NCBI RefSeq assembly: GCF_014643515.1
Contig: NZ_BMJP01000001.1
Coordinates: forward strand, 1,240,001-1,304,000
Source of the DNA: Sphingomonas prati
GTDB taxonomy: Bacteria; Pseudomonadota; Alphaproteobacteria; Sphingomonadales; Sphingomonadaceae
Direction of reading: 5' to 3'
DNA length: 64,000 nucleotides
The notes beneath the pieces were generated by a model. It was not told the DNA's origin. It saw only the letters and a program-made list of their open reading frames with translations, and ran no database searches. How positions within the stretch are numbered: the stretch's first letter is position 1; every line of letters starts with the position of its first letter. Positions 8,742 through 17,015 of the stretch are shown piece after piece. Made by a program: the position numbers and the translations under genes.

Positions 8742-9439
8742 ACCCGCTCCCGCACGGTGCGGAACTCGATCCGCTTGTCGTACGGCGCGCCCAGCACCAG
8801 TCGCTTCACGAAGATCCCCGGCACATGGATCGCATCCGGGTCCAGCGATCCGACCGGCACGATCTCCTCGACCTCCGCCACCGTCATCGACGATGCGGTC
8901 GCCATCGGCTGGTTGAAGTTCCGCGCCGTCTTGCGGAAGATCAGGTTGCCCGCCTCGTCCGCCTTCCATCCCTTGATGATCGACAGGTCCGCGCGGATGC
9001 CGCGTTCCAGGATATACTCCTGCCCGTCGAACAGCTTCACTTCCTTGCCCTCGGCCACCAGCGTGCCGACGCCCGTCTTGGTGTAGAAACCCGGGATCCC
9101 CGCCCCGCCCGCGCGTACGCGCTCGGCCAGCGTCCCCTGCGGACAGAATTCGACCTCCAGCTCACCGCTCAGATATTGCCGTTCGAACTCCTTGTTCTCA
9201 CCGACATAGGAGGAGATCATCTTCTTGATCTGTCGCGTGCGGAGCAGCTTGCCCAGCCCCTCCCCGTCGATCCCGGCATTGTTCGACGCCACCGTCAGCC
9301 CGGTCGTGCCCGCCGCCGCGATCGCATCGATCAACCGTTCCGGCACGCCGCACAGCCCGAACCCGCCGGCGCAGATCGTCATGCCATCGAACAGGACGCC
9401 GGACAGCGCCGCGGCCGCATCGGGATACAGCTTGTTCAT
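8738..9439 (-). CDS. scoA: 3-oxoacid CoA-transferase, alpha subunit
   Basis: A 233-residue alpha subunit of the SCOT-type CoA-transferase. The CoA-binding signature [16 protein letters not shown] is near residue 27, followed by [15 protein letters not shown] and the family pattern [16 protein letters not shown]. It pairs with scoB at 7285-7920. The ATG at 9439 is preceded by a GGAGAG ribosome site. Its TGA overlaps the GTG of the acid phosphatase gene, so the order is scoA-phosphatase-scoB with coupled translation. The promoter must lie in the 135-base divergent gap shared with the aldehyde dehydrogenase gene. Confidence 0.95.
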   Translation of the reverse strand: MNKLYPDAAAALSGVLFDGMTICAGGFGLCGVPERLIDAIAAAGTTGLTVASNNAGIDGEGLGKLLRTRQIKKMISSYVGENKEFERQYLSGELEVEFCPQGTLAERVRAGGAGIPGFYTKTGVGTLVAEGKEVKLFDGQEYILERGIRADLSIIKGWKADEAGNLIFRKTARNFNQPMATASSMTVAEVEEIVPVGSLDPDAIHVPGIFVKRLVLGAPYDKRIEFRTVRERV

Positions 9440-9574
9440 CGGCGACTCTCTCCAGTTCTTCTTCTGCATTTCGGAATAGGCCGCCCGCACGACACCGGTC
9501 AATCGCGCGCGCACACCCCGGCGTGACACCGCCGCGCGACCATGCGATTGAGCGCCAACCGCAGGAGAACCGCC

Positions 9575-11014
9575 ATGGCGACCGCTTACGATACCAGTCT
9601 CGGCCTCTACATCGCCGGCACCTGGCGCACCGGCGAGGGGCGCGACACCCACGCCGTGCTGAACCCCGCCACCGGCGAAACGCTGGCGCAACTGCCGCTC
9701 GCCACCGCCGCCGACCTGGACGAGGCGCTGGCCGCCGCCGACCGCGGGTTCAAGGCCTGGCGCGCCACCGCCCCCGACGCCCGCGCCGCGATGCTGCAGA
9801 AGACCGCCGCGCTCCTGCGTGAACGGGCCGACCGCATCGCGCGCATCGCCACCACCGAACAGGGCAAGATCCTGGCCGAGGCGAAGGGCGAGGTCGCGTT
9901 CGCCGCCGCGCTGCTCGATTTCCACGCGGGCGAGGCGTTGCGCATCTACGGCCGCGTCCTGCCGCGCCCGGCGGGCACGCGCTCGCTCGTCCTGCAACAA
10001 CCGGTCGGCCCGGTCGCCGCCTTCTGCGCCTGGAACTTCCCGGTGATGAACGTGGTGCGCAAGATCGCGCCCGCGCTCGCCGCCGGCTGCTCGATCATCA
10101 TCAAGCCGTCGGAGGAAACCGCCGGTTCCGCGGTCGAGGTGCTGCGCTGCTTCCAGGATGCGGGCCTGCCCGGCGACGTCGCGCAATGCGTGTTCGGCGT
10201 CCCCGACATGGTCTCGCGCCAGCTGCTCGCCTCGCCCGTCACGCGCAAGCTCAGCTTCACCGGCTCGGTCCCGGTCGGCAAGCATCTCGCAGCACTCGCG
10301 GCCGACACCATGATGAAAACCACGATGGAACTTGGCGGCCACGGCCCCGTGCTGGTGTTCGACGACTGCGATCTGGAAAAGACGCTCGACACGCTCGTCG
10401 CGCATAAATTCCGCAACGCCGGCCAGGTCTGCGTCGCGCCCACCCGCTTCCATGTGCAGGACGGGATCTACGACGCGTTCGCCGCTGGGTTCGCCGCGCG
10501 GACGAAGGCGCTCGCGGTCGGCGACGGCATGGACGCCGCCAGCCAGATGGGCCCGATGGCCAACCCGCGCCGTCCCGATGCGATCGCCGGCCTCGTCGAC
10601 GACGCGCTGTCCGCCGGCGCGCGCCTCCTCGCCGGTGGCGAGCGGCAGACGTCCGGCAACGGCTTCTTCTACCAGCCGACCGTGCTGGCCGACGTGCCGC
10701 TCACCGCGCGCGCGATGAACGACGAACCGTTCGGCCCGGTCGCGCTCCTCCGCCCGTTCGCCACCGTCGACGATGCGATCGAACAGGCCAACCGGCTCCC
10801 CTTCGGCCTCGCGGCCTACTGCTTCACCGAAAACGGCCGCCGCCAGAACCTGCTCGGCGACGCGATCGAGGCCGGCATGGTCGCCATCAACGGCGTCCGG
10901 CTCAGCTTCCCCGACAGTCCGTTCGGCGGGATGAAGGACAGCGGCCACGGATCGGAGGACGGCCCCGAAGGCGTCCAGGCGCATCTGGTGACCAAGACCG
11001 TCCACATGTCCTGA
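9575..11014 (+). CDS. NAD(P)-dependent aldehyde dehydrogenase, succinate-semialdehyde type
   Basis: A 479-residue aldehyde dehydrogenase. The general-base Glu is in [14 protein letters not shown] near residue 252 and the catalytic Cys is in [12 protein letters not shown] near residue 285. The coenzyme motif FTGSVPVGK and the conserved PWNFP-like segment [10 protein letters not shown] are present. The sequence is closest in pattern to the NAD-dependent succinate-semialdehyde group, but I cannot fix the substrate. The start at 9575 has an AGGAG site 7 bases upstream, and the in-frame ATG at 9542 lacks one. It is divergent from scoA, so both may serve use of C4 acids. Confidence 0.92.
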   Translation: MATAYDTSLGLYIAGTWRTGEGRDTHAVLNPATGETLAQLPLATAADLDEALAAADRGFKAWRATAPDARAAMLQKTAALLRERADRIARIATTEQGKILAEAKGEVAFAAALLDFHAGEALRIYGRVLPRPAGTRSLVLQQPVGPVAAFCAWNFPVMNVVRKIAPALAAGCSIIIKPSEETAGSAVEVLRCFQDAGLPGDVAQCVFGVPDMVSRQLLASPVTRKLSFTGSVPVGKHLAALAADTMMKTTMELGGHGPVLVFDDCDLEKTLDTLVAHKFRNAGQVCVAPTRFHVQDGIYDAFAAGFAARTKALAVGDGMDAASQMGPMANPRRPDAIAGLVDDALSAGARLLAGGERQTSGNGFFYQPTVLADVPLTARAMNDEPFGPVALLRPFATVDDAIEQANRLPFGLAAYCFTENGRRQNLLGDAIEAGMVAINGVRLSFPDSPFGGMKDSGHGSEDGPEGVQAHLVTKTVHMS

Positions 11015-11027
11015 TCTATCGACCGAG

Positions 11028-11057
11028 GGGGCGTTCCCGTGTCGGCGGGAACGCCCC
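11028..11057 (+). terminator. Strong hairpin after the aldehyde dehydrogenase gene
   Basis: A perfect 12-base stem (GGGGCGTTCCCG with CGGGAACGCCCC) closes a 6-base loop 13 bases after the stop codon. There is no T-run behind it, so it is either a hairpin-only terminator or an RNA 3' end stabiliser. Confidence 0.65.
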
Positions 11058-11141
11058 GGAACATTGATCGCGGTTAACGCGACCCCCGCGCGCAACCATG
11101 CTAGGCAAGCGCCCGAGATCGTCACGGAAAGGACCACCACC

Positions 11142-11330
11142 ATGACTGGACGACCCGATGGTGCCCCCGGCCGCGGCGCACGGATTCTCTACGCGGTGGT
11201 CGTCGGCGTCCTGCTCCTGACGATCGCGGTCGCCGTCTTCGCCTACATCGAATCGCACCCGGCGCCGGAACGCGGCAGCGCGCAGCTCCCGGCCCAGGCC
11301 GCGGAAGGCTCCGGTCTGCCCGCCCGCTAA
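11142..11330 (+). CDS. Small single-pass membrane protein
   Basis: A 62-residue protein with a Gly/Arg-rich cytoplasmic start, one strong membrane helix at about 17-37 ([21 protein letters not shown]) and a short Pro/Ala-rich tail. The ATG at 11142 has a GGAAAGGA ribosome site about 9 bases upstream. An earlier in-frame ATG at 11064 has none. It stands between a terminator-like hairpin and the thiamine-diphosphate enzyme gene. No family is recognised. Confidence 0.6.
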   Translation: MTGRPDGAPGRGARILYAVVVGVLLLTIAVAVFAYIESHPAPERGSAQLPAQAAEGSGLPAR

Positions 11331-11412
11331 CGATCCGCACGGCATAGGCCATTTCGCCCGACCCGACGGACGCACGGTTTTCCGCCGCAACCGATCCGGC
11401 TATGACCGGGGC

Positions 11413-13071
11413 ATGACATCCCCAGACACCCGCACCGGCGGCCGCATCCTCGTCGATCAACTCGTGGCGCAGGGCTGCGACCGCATCTTCTGCGTGCCGG
11501 GCGAAAGCTACCTCGCGGTCCTCGATGCGCTGCACGACGTGCCCGCGATCGACCTCGTCGTGGCACGGCAGGAGGGCGGCGTCGCCTACATGGCCGCCGC
11601 GGACGGCGCGATGACCAAGCGCCCCGGCATCGCCTTCGTCACGCGCGGCCCCGGCGCCACCAACGCATCGATCGGCGTCCATGTCGCGATGCAGGATTCG
11701 GTCCCGATGATCCTGTTCGTCGGCGACGTCGCCCGCGCCGACCGCGACCGCGAGGCATTCCAGGAAGTCGACCTCGTCGCCATGTTCCGCCCGCTCGCCA
11801 AATGGGCCGCGCGGATCGACGACGCCGCGCGCATCCCCGAATATATCGCGCGCGCCTACGCCACCGCCATGGCCGGCCGCCCCGGCCCGGTCGTGCTGGC
11901 CCTGCCGGAGGACATGCTCTGCGACGTCGTCGCCGCAGTTGATCGCCCGCGCATCGTCCGCCCGCCGCAGCCCGTCGATGCGCTCGCGATGAACACCTTG
12001 GTCGATCTGCTGCGCGACGCCGCCGCCCCGATCGCAATCGTCGGCGGCGCGGACTGGGACGCCGCCACCGCGGTCTGGTTCTGCACCTGGGCGATGCGGA
12101 TCGGCCTGCCCGTCGCCGCTGCCTTCCGTCGGCAGGATGCGATCCCCAACGACTGCCCGGTCTACGCCGGCAATCTCGGCTACGGCCCCAACCCGGCGCT
12201 CACCGCCCGCGTCCGCGCCGCCGACCTGATCCTCGTCGTCGGCGCCAGGCTGGGCGAGGCGACGACCGACGGCTACACGCTCATCACGCCCGAACATCCC
12301 GAGCAGATCCTCGTCCACGTCCACCCGGACCCGGAGGAACTCCATTCGGTCTACCGCACCGACCTTGCCATCTGCGCGGACTGCCACGACTTTGCCGAAA
12401 CCGCCGCGGGCTGGGACGACGACCTACTGGAATTCGCCGACGGGGCGGAGGCGAACGCCGAATGGGAGGCCTGGATCGTCCCACCGGACAGCGCCGCCAC
12501 GCTCGATCTCGCCGCCTGCGTCACCGAAATGCAGCGCGTGCTCCCCGCCGACAGCATCCTCTGCAACGGCGCCGGCAACTTCTCCGGCTGGTGGCACCGC
12601 TACTGGCGCTACGATGGCCCGACGACTCAGCTTGCCCCCACCGCGGGCGCGATGGGCTACGGCCTGCCCGCCGGCATCGCCGCCGCCCGCCGCCATCCGA
12701 ACCGCCAGGTCGTCGTGATCGCGGGCGACGGTGATTTCCTGATGAACGGACAGGAACTGGCGACCGCCGCCGCACTCGGCTGCCGCCTGTTGATCCTCGT
12801 GGTCAACAACGCCAGCTACGGCACGATCCGCATGCACCAGGAACGGCGCTACCCGAACCGCATCTCCGGCACCGCGCTCGCCAACCCCGACTTCGCCGCC
12901 CTCGCCCGCGCCTACGGCGCCTGGAGCACGACGGTCGACCGCACCGCCGACTTCGCCCCCGCACTGGCGGAGGCGACTGCGCAGCCCGGCATCGCCCTCC
13001 TCCACCTCAAGACCGACATCGAACAGATCGCACCCGGCGCCACGATGACGATGCTCCGGAACCCTGCATGA
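11413..13071 (+). CDS. Thiamine-diphosphate-dependent enzyme, acetolactate synthase-like
   Basis: A 552-residue enzyme with the three-domain layout of the acetolactate synthase/pyruvate oxidase group. The catalytic Glu of the pyrimidine domain is in ARQEGGVAYMAAADG near residue 53, and the central domain contains a Rossmann-like VGARLGEATTDGY. The diphosphate/Mg motif begins at GDGDFLMNGQELATAA near residue 437 and ends at VVNN. IlvB is not favoured, because no small IlvH subunit gene lies alongside. The product could be a decarboxylase or a carboligase. The following gene starts inside its stop codon (ATGA). Confidence 0.88.
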   Translation: MTSPDTRTGGRILVDQLVAQGCDRIFCVPGESYLAVLDALHDVPAIDLVVARQEGGVAYMAAADGAMTKRPGIAFVTRGPGATNASIGVHVAMQDSVPMILFVGDVARADRDREAFQEVDLVAMFRPLAKWAARIDDAARIPEYIARAYATAMAGRPGPVVLALPEDMLCDVVAAVDRPRIVRPPQPVDALAMNTLVDLLRDAAAPIAIVGGADWDAATAVWFCTWAMRIGLPVAAAFRRQDAIPNDCPVYAGNLGYGPNPALTARVRAADLILVVGARLGEATTDGYTLITPEHPEQILVHVHPDPEELHSVYRTDLAICADCHDFAETAAGWDDDLLEFADGAEANAEWEAWIVPPDSAATLDLAACVTEMQRVLPADSILCNGAGNFSGWWHRYWRYDGPTTQLAPTAGAMGYGLPAGIAAARRHPNRQVVVIAGDGDFLMNGQELATAAALGCRLLILVVNNASYGTIRMHQERRYPNRISGTALANPDFAALARAYGAWSTTVDRTADFAPALAEATAQPGIALLHLKTDIEQIAPGATMTMLRNPA

Positions 13072-13538
13072 TCGTCCGGACGATGCTGCGGCGCCTGCTG
13101 TGGGCCGGTCTTGGGCTTGTCGGGTTTACCGGGACAGCGATGGCCGGATTGCCCGGCAAGACATATTCGGAAGGGCAGATATGGGAGTATCGCACCCGTC
13201 CGGAGGACAAGGGGTCACTTCTGAAGATCCAGAAGATCGACGATGGCGCTGATTTCCCGAAGATCGGGCCGATCTACCATGTGAGCATCGTCGGCGTACA
13301 TTTCACTGGACTGCCGCTCGCCGGTGTCCTGCAACACGCGCCGTTTTCCAAGGCCGCGCTGGACGCGAGCGTCACGAAGCTGTCCTCGTCCAAGATCGCG
13401 TTCCTGGACAGCGCCGACGGCATCGCGCAATGGCAGCAGGCCGAAGGCGGGGTCTTCACCGTGTCGGTCGCCGAAGCCGTGTCGTTCACGGACCAGACGC
13501 TTCGCAGCCAGATGCCGGCCCAGCGACAAGGCAACTAG
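13068..13538 (+). CDS. Small exported protein of unknown function
   Basis: A 156-residue protein with a clear signal peptide (LLWAGLGLVGFTGTAMA, cleavage near residue 26). The mature part is mixed beta/alpha without Cys and contains YHVSIVGVHFTGLPLAGVLQHAPFSK. The ATG at 13068 overlaps the TGA of the thiamine-diphosphate enzyme gene, so it is cotranscribed and translationally coupled. The periplasmic location does not suggest a direct link to that enzyme. No domain is recognised. Confidence 0.75.
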   Translation: MIVRTMLRRLLWAGLGLVGFTGTAMAGLPGKTYSEGQIWEYRTRPEDKGSLLKIQKIDDGADFPKIGPIYHVSIVGVHFTGLPLAGVLQHAPFSKAALDASVTKLSSSKIAFLDSADGIAQWQQAEGGVFTVSVAEAVSFTDQTLRSQMPAQRQGN

Positions 13539-13687
13539 ACACCGTTCCCGCAGGTCCCGATCCCCGGTGCCGCCCCTCGCCAATGGCGACGACCGGCTTC
13601 GGGTCTCGTGTTAGATCGTGAACCGCACGACACGCTTGTGCGGGGGCGGTCGGCACGGCTACGCCCGTATCCTACCGATTGGGTCCT

Positions 13688-14143
13688 ATGCCGCGCATCG
13701 TCACTTTCGCGAAGACCGCGGCACTCTGGTCGCTCTGGGTGCTGTGCATCCTGCTGATCCTGCCCGTGCTGTTAAGCGTTCCCGGTAAGCCGACGGACGC
13801 GGAACTCGGCCTCTACCTCGCGGTCCTGCTTTCGGTGACGGGATATCCCGTCGTGCTGCCCTTCCTCGCGGTGCTGGAACGGGGGGCGCGGCGGCGATCG
13901 AATCAGGCGGGCCTTCACGTCATCCGCATCGCGATGTGGGGCAGCTTCCTCGCGGTCCTGGCCGCGCTCGGCACACTCGGCGCATCGTTCTACGCGCATG
14001 AGCGTGCCAAGCCGGTGTTGAGCCGGGACGAGATCATCGAAGGTTCCTACCCCAACGCCATCCTCATGGACGACACCGAATGGATGGACCGGCTGATGAA
14101 GGAAGGTGCCAGCGTCGATCACCGCTTGCCAACGTTCAACTAG
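13688..14143 (+). CDS. Membrane protein, N-terminal part of an amber-interrupted ankyrin protein
   Basis: A 151-residue reading frame with three hydrophobic segments (about 12-29, 38-58 and 84-105). After these the chain reads DDTEWMDRLMKEGASVDHRLPTFN and stops at a TAG (14141-14143). That last segment is the second half of an ankyrin repeat. The same frame continues without any shift after the TAG with the next ankyrin repeat (TPAIMSASFGQWSLVAFLL). The likely ancestral gene is 13688-14341, about 217 codons, and the TAG replaced a sense codon. ATG at 13688 is chosen. A TTG three codons earlier is also open. Confidence 0.65.
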   Translation: MPRIVTFAKTAALWSLWVLCILLILPVLLSVPGKPTDAELGLYLAVLLSVTGYPVVLPFLAVLERGARRRSNQAGLHVIRIAMWGSFLAVLAALGTLGASFYAHERAKPVLSRDEIIEGSYPNAILMDDTEWMDRLMKEGASVDHRLPTFN

Positions 14144-14155
14144 ACCCCCGCCATC

Positions 14156-14341
14156 ATGTCCGCGAGTTTCGGCCAATGGTCCCTCGTCGCGTTCCTGCTG
14201 TCACGCGGCGCCGATCCCGACTTAAAAGACAATCAGGGCAAGTCGGTCAGGACGCAGGCCGCTGCACCGGACCTGCCGCCACGGAAGCCGGCCGATGCGG
14301 CGGCCCTCGAACAGATCCGCGCACGCCTCGCTCACAAATAA
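14156..14341 (+). pseudogene. C-terminal ankyrin-repeat fragment after the in-frame TAG
   Basis: A 61-codon frame, in the same phase as the preceding gene and only 12 bases after its TAG. It begins inside an ankyrin repeat (MSASFGQWSLVAFLLSRGADPDLKDNQGKS, written here to show the GADPDLKDNQG turn) and ends in a charged helix (ADAAALEQIRARLAHK). A protein starting at this internal ATG would hold half a repeat and is unlikely to fold alone. It is best read as the tail of the upstream gene, made only by readthrough, or not at all. Confidence 0.6.
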
Positions 14342-14408
14342 CGCACCAAAGTTCAGCGTCCGGCGCTGGGAGACCAATTCAGGCCCCCAACCGACCCGGC
14401 GTCTCTCA

Positions 14409-14442
14409 AAAAAACGCCGCCGCGGTTTCCCGCGACGGCGCT
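14409..14442 (-). terminator. Rho-independent terminator of csbD
   Basis: On the minus strand a GC-rich stem (CGCCGTCGCGG with CCGCGGCGGCG, one G-T pair) closes a GAAA-type loop and is followed directly by a run of seven T. It lies 25 bases after the csbD stop. Confidence 0.9.
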
Positions 14443-14466
14443 CGGTCATTCAGTCTTGGCAGCGGG

Positions 14467-14658
14467 TCAGATCTTGTCGACCACGTTCTTCACGCCACCC
14501 TTCACGTCGCCCTTGGCATGCTGCATTTCGCCCTTGGCTTCCTGCGCATGGCCTTCGGCGGCCAGGTCATGGTTGTCGGTGCCCTTGCCGACGGCCTGCT
14601 TCACATTGCCGATGGCTTCGTTCGTGGCACCCTTCAGCTTGTCGGTGAATTCGCCCAT
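14467..14658 (-). CDS. CsbD family stress protein
   Basis: A 63-residue hydrophilic protein with the CsbD pattern: GEFTDKLKGATNEAIGNVKQ followed by a second KGxxxxAKGDVKGGVKN-type repeat. CsbD proteins accumulate under general stress (sigma B in Bacillus, the EcfG response in alphaproteobacteria). Their biochemical role is unknown. An AGGAG ribosome site precedes the ATG. The gene is monocistronic, with a strong terminator downstream and an EcfG-like promoter upstream at 14718-14742. Confidence 0.93.
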   Translation of the reverse strand: MGEFTDKLKGATNEAIGNVKQAVGKGTDNHDLAAEGHAQEAKGEMQHAKGDVKGGVKNVVDKI

Positions 14659-14717
14659 GATCCGTCTCCTGGCCGGCGCCGCACCATTGCGAGGCCGTCT
14701 ATCTTAACATGAATCAA

Positions 14718-14742
14718 AACCAACCGCCCCGAACGCGGTTCC
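14718..14742 (-). promoter_or_regulatory. EcfG-like (general stress response) promoter of csbD
   Basis: On the minus strand GGAAC is followed after exactly 16 bases by GGTT, about 60 bases before the csbD ATG. The alphaproteobacterial EcfG consensus is GGAAC-N16/17-CGTT, so the -35 matches fully and the -10 in three of four bases. The gene downstream encodes a stress protein, which supports the call. Confidence 0.5.
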
Positions 14743-14774
14743 ATGACGCTCTCGTAACATCCGGGTCGCGGGGC

Positions 14775-15782
14775 TCAGATCAGGCCGCCCAGCGGGCTCG
14801 ACGGGTCGGCATACATCCGCCGCCCCATCCGCCCGGCGCGGTAGGCCAGCCGCCCGGCCTCCACCGCATGGCGCATCGCGGTCGCCATCATCACCGGGTC
14901 CTTCGCCTCGGCGATCGCGGTGTTCATCAGCACCCCGTCGCAGCCCAGCTCCATCGCCACCGCCGCTTCGGACGCGGTACCCACGCCCGCATCGACCAGC
15001 ACCGGCACGCTCGCCCCCTCGACGATCAGCCGGATCGTCACGCGGTTCTGGATGCCCAGCCCCGACCCGATCGGCGCGCCCAGCGGCATGATCGCCACCG
15101 CGCCGACATTCTCCAGCCGCTTCGCCGCGATCGGATCGTCGACGCAGTACACCATCGGCTCGAACCCTTCCTTGGCCAGGATCTCGCACGCGCGGATCGT
15201 CTCGACCATGTCGGGGTACAGCGTCCGCGCCTCGCCTAGCACCTCCAGCTTCACCAGGTTCCAGCCACCCGCCTCGCGCGCCAGTCGCAACGTCCGGATC
15301 GCCTCGTCCGCGGTGAAACACCCCGCCGTGTTGGGCAGGTACGTCACTTTCTTCGGATCGATATAGTCCATCAGCACCGGCGCGTTGCGGTCCGACACGT
15401 TCACGCGGCGCACCGCCACGGTCACGATCTCGGCCCCCGCCGCCTCGACCGCCGCGGCGTTCTGCGCAAAATCCTTGTACTTGCCGGTCCCGACGATCAA
15501 CCGCGACCGGAACGTCCGCCCGGCGACCGTCCATGTGTCGTCCTTGACCGGCGCCGCGACATGATCGCCCCCACCGACGAAATGAACGATTTCCAGCTCG
15601 TCGCCGTCCTCCGCCACCACGTCGTTCAGCGTGGACCGCGGCACCACCTCCAGGTTGCGCTCCACCGCCACCTTCTCCGGCACCAGCCCCAACTCCGACG
15701 CCAGCTCCGCCAGCGTGATGCCGGCCCGCACGCGCTTATGCTCGCCATTCACGCTGAGTGTGATCGTACCGTCGCTATGCAT
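14775..15782 (-). CDS. thiG: Fused ThiS-ThiG, sulfur carrier and thiazole synthase
   Basis: A 335-residue fusion. Residues 1-68 are a ThiS ubiquitin-like sulfur carrier ending in the Gly-rich FVGGG. From about residue 80 to the end lies ThiG, a TIM-barrel thiazole synthase, with its catalytic Lys in NLVKLEVLG and the phosphate motifs [10 protein letters not shown] and [20 protein letters not shown]. Together they make the thiazole phosphate half of thiamine. In free ThiS the C-terminal GlyGly is thiocarboxylated. Here the Gly run is internal, so either the linker is cut or sulfur is delivered in another way. No TPP riboswitch is visible upstream. Confidence 0.93.
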   Translation of the reverse strand: MHSDGTITLSVNGEHKRVRAGITLAELASELGLVPEKVAVERNLEVVPRSTLNDVVAEDGDELEIVHFVGGGDHVAAPVKDDTWTVAGRTFRSRLIVGTGKYKDFAQNAAAVEAAGAEIVTVAVRRVNVSDRNAPVLMDYIDPKKVTYLPNTAGCFTADEAIRTLRLAREAGGWNLVKLEVLGEARTLYPDMVETIRACEILAKEGFEPMVYCVDDPIAAKRLENVGAVAIMPLGAPIGSGLGIQNRVTIRLIVEGASVPVLVDAGVGTASEAAVAMELGCDGVLMNTAIAEAKDPVMMATAMRHAVEAGRLAYRAGRMGRRMYADPSSPLGGLI

Positions 15783-15860
15783 CTGCGTCTCCGTGCCTGA
15801 CCCGCGATCTAGAGACGCGGGGGGCGATGTTCAAACGGTAGCAAAATAAGATCGCCTTCC

Positions 15861-15987
15861 CCCCTCCCTTTCAAGGGAGGGGCCGGGGGTGGGTGCTGCC
15901 GCGCAGACGGCAGCGCGCGAACCAAAGTCGGACGGACGAGTCTACGCTCGCCCACCCACCCCCAACCCCTCCCTTGAAAGGGAGGGG
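15861..15987. repeat. Inverted doublet of REP-like hairpins (GGGAGGGG family)
   Basis: Two hairpins, each with arms CCCCTCCCTT and AAGGGAGGGG (15861-15882 and 15966-15987), face each other across about 83 bases. Both are bordered on the inner side by complementary G-rich and C-rich tracts (CCGGGGGTGGG and CCCACCCCCAA). The whole unit is therefore a long imperfect palindrome. It sits between the divergent thiSG and aroQ. The same architecture recurs at 23266, 24771, 29412 and 49747. Confidence 0.85.
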
Positions 15988-16059
15988 GGCCAGACTGCAC
16001 TTTGCCTCGCCCGCCCGTCCGTTGTAGGACGTGCCCTCCAAGCCACCAGAAAGCCCGCA

Positions 16060-16500
16060 ATGCCGGACAGCCCCGTCGTCTACGTCCTGAACGGTCCCAA
16101 CCTGAACATGCTGGGCCTGCGCGAGCCCGCCATCTACGGGTCGGACACGCTCGACGACATCGCGGGTATGCTCGACGACCGCGCGCAGGAGATCGGGCTC
16201 GAGATCGACATGCGCCAGACCAACCACGAAGGGCTGCTCGTCGACTGGATCCAGGAGGCGAACGCCCGCGGGGCCAAGGCCGTACTGCTCAACGCGGGCG
16301 CCTTCACCCACACCTCGATCGCGATCCACGATGCGATCAAGGCCGTGTCGGTGCCGGTGATCGAGGTGCACTTGTCCAACCCCCACCTCCGCGAAACCTT
16401 CCGCCACAAAAGCTATGTCGGCATGGCCGCAAAGGGCACGATCGCGGGCTTCGGCGCGCATTCCTACGTGCTGGCGCTGGACGCCGCCGCCAAGCTCTGA
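16060..16500 (+). CDS. aroQ: Type II 3-dehydroquinate dehydratase
   Basis: A 146-residue dehydratase of the shikimate pathway, converting 3-dehydroquinate to 3-dehydroshikimate. Type II signatures are all present: NGPNLNMLGLREPAIYG with the catalytic Arg/Tyr loop, GAFTHTSIAIHDA, and EVHLSNPHLRETFRHKSY with the catalytic His. The length matches the dodecameric family. It is followed 30 bases later by accB and then accC, a common alphaproteobacterial order. Confidence 0.96.
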   Translation: MPDSPVVYVLNGPNLNMLGLREPAIYGSDTLDDIAGMLDDRAQEIGLEIDMRQTNHEGLLVDWIQEANARGAKAVLLNAGAFTHTSIAIHDAIKAVSVPVIEVHLSNPHLRETFRHKSYVGMAAKGTIAGFGAHSYVLALDAAAKL

Positions 16501-16530
16501 CATTTGCGCGCCAAAACAGGGACTCCGAAG

Positions 16531-17013
16531 ATGACCGATACCCCCAATGGCGCGATGCAGGTCGATGTCGGCCTGGTGAAGCAACTGGCCGAACTGCTCG
16601 ACGACACGCACCTGACCGAAATTGAGGTGTCCGACGGCGACCGCCGCATCCGCGTGGTGCGCAAGGCCGCCGCGATCACCGCGCCCGTCATGCAGGCCGC
16701 ACCCGCCCCGGCCCCGCTCGCCGCCCCGGCACCTGCCGCGGCCGCACCCGCCCCGCTGGCGATCGAGCCCGCCGATCACCCCGGCGTCGTGAAATCGCCG
16801 ATGGTCGGCACCGCCTACATGGCCGCCGAACCGGGCTCCAAGCCGTTCGCCGTGGTCGGCCAGGCCGTCGCCGCCGGTGACACGCTGCTGATCGTGGAGG
16901 CGATGAAGGTCATGAACCCGATCGTCGCCCCGCGCGCCGGCACCGTGCGCCAGCTGTTCGTCGACAACGGCCAGCCGGTCGAATTCGACCAGCCGCTCGC
17001 GATCGTCGAATAA
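16531..17013 (+). CDS. accB: Biotin carboxyl carrier protein of acetyl-CoA carboxylase
   Basis: A 160-residue BCCP. The N-terminal part (about 1-45) interacts with biotin carboxylase. A Pro/Ala-rich hinge spans about 50-85, and the biotinyl domain from about 88 contains the biotinylated Lys in EAMKVMNPI near residue 126. It carries CO2 from AccC to the carboxyltransferase in the first step of fatty acid synthesis. The stop is two bases before the accC ATG. Confidence 0.97.
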   Translation: MTDTPNGAMQVDVGLVKQLAELLDDTHLTEIEVSDGDRRIRVVRKAAAITAPVMQAAPAPAPLAAPAPAAAAPAPLAIEPADHPGVVKSPMVGTAYMAAEPGSKPFAVVGQAVAAGDTLLIVEAMKVMNPIVAPRAGTVRQLFVDNGQPVEFDQPLAIVE

Positions 17014-17015
17014 GC

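Noticed and set aside
11413..13071. Calling the thiamine-diphosphate enzyme IlvB
   Set aside because: The fold motifs fit the superfamily, but there is no ilvH or ilvC nearby and the substrate cannot be fixed from the visible motifs.
15783..15860. TPP riboswitch upstream of thiSG
   Set aside because: I looked for the conserved CTGAGA-type box and the paired helices on the minus strand and found none in the short leader.
15861..15987. CRISPR-like array in the repeat-rich gaps
   Set aside because: Repeats are few, inverted rather than direct, and lack regular unique spacers.
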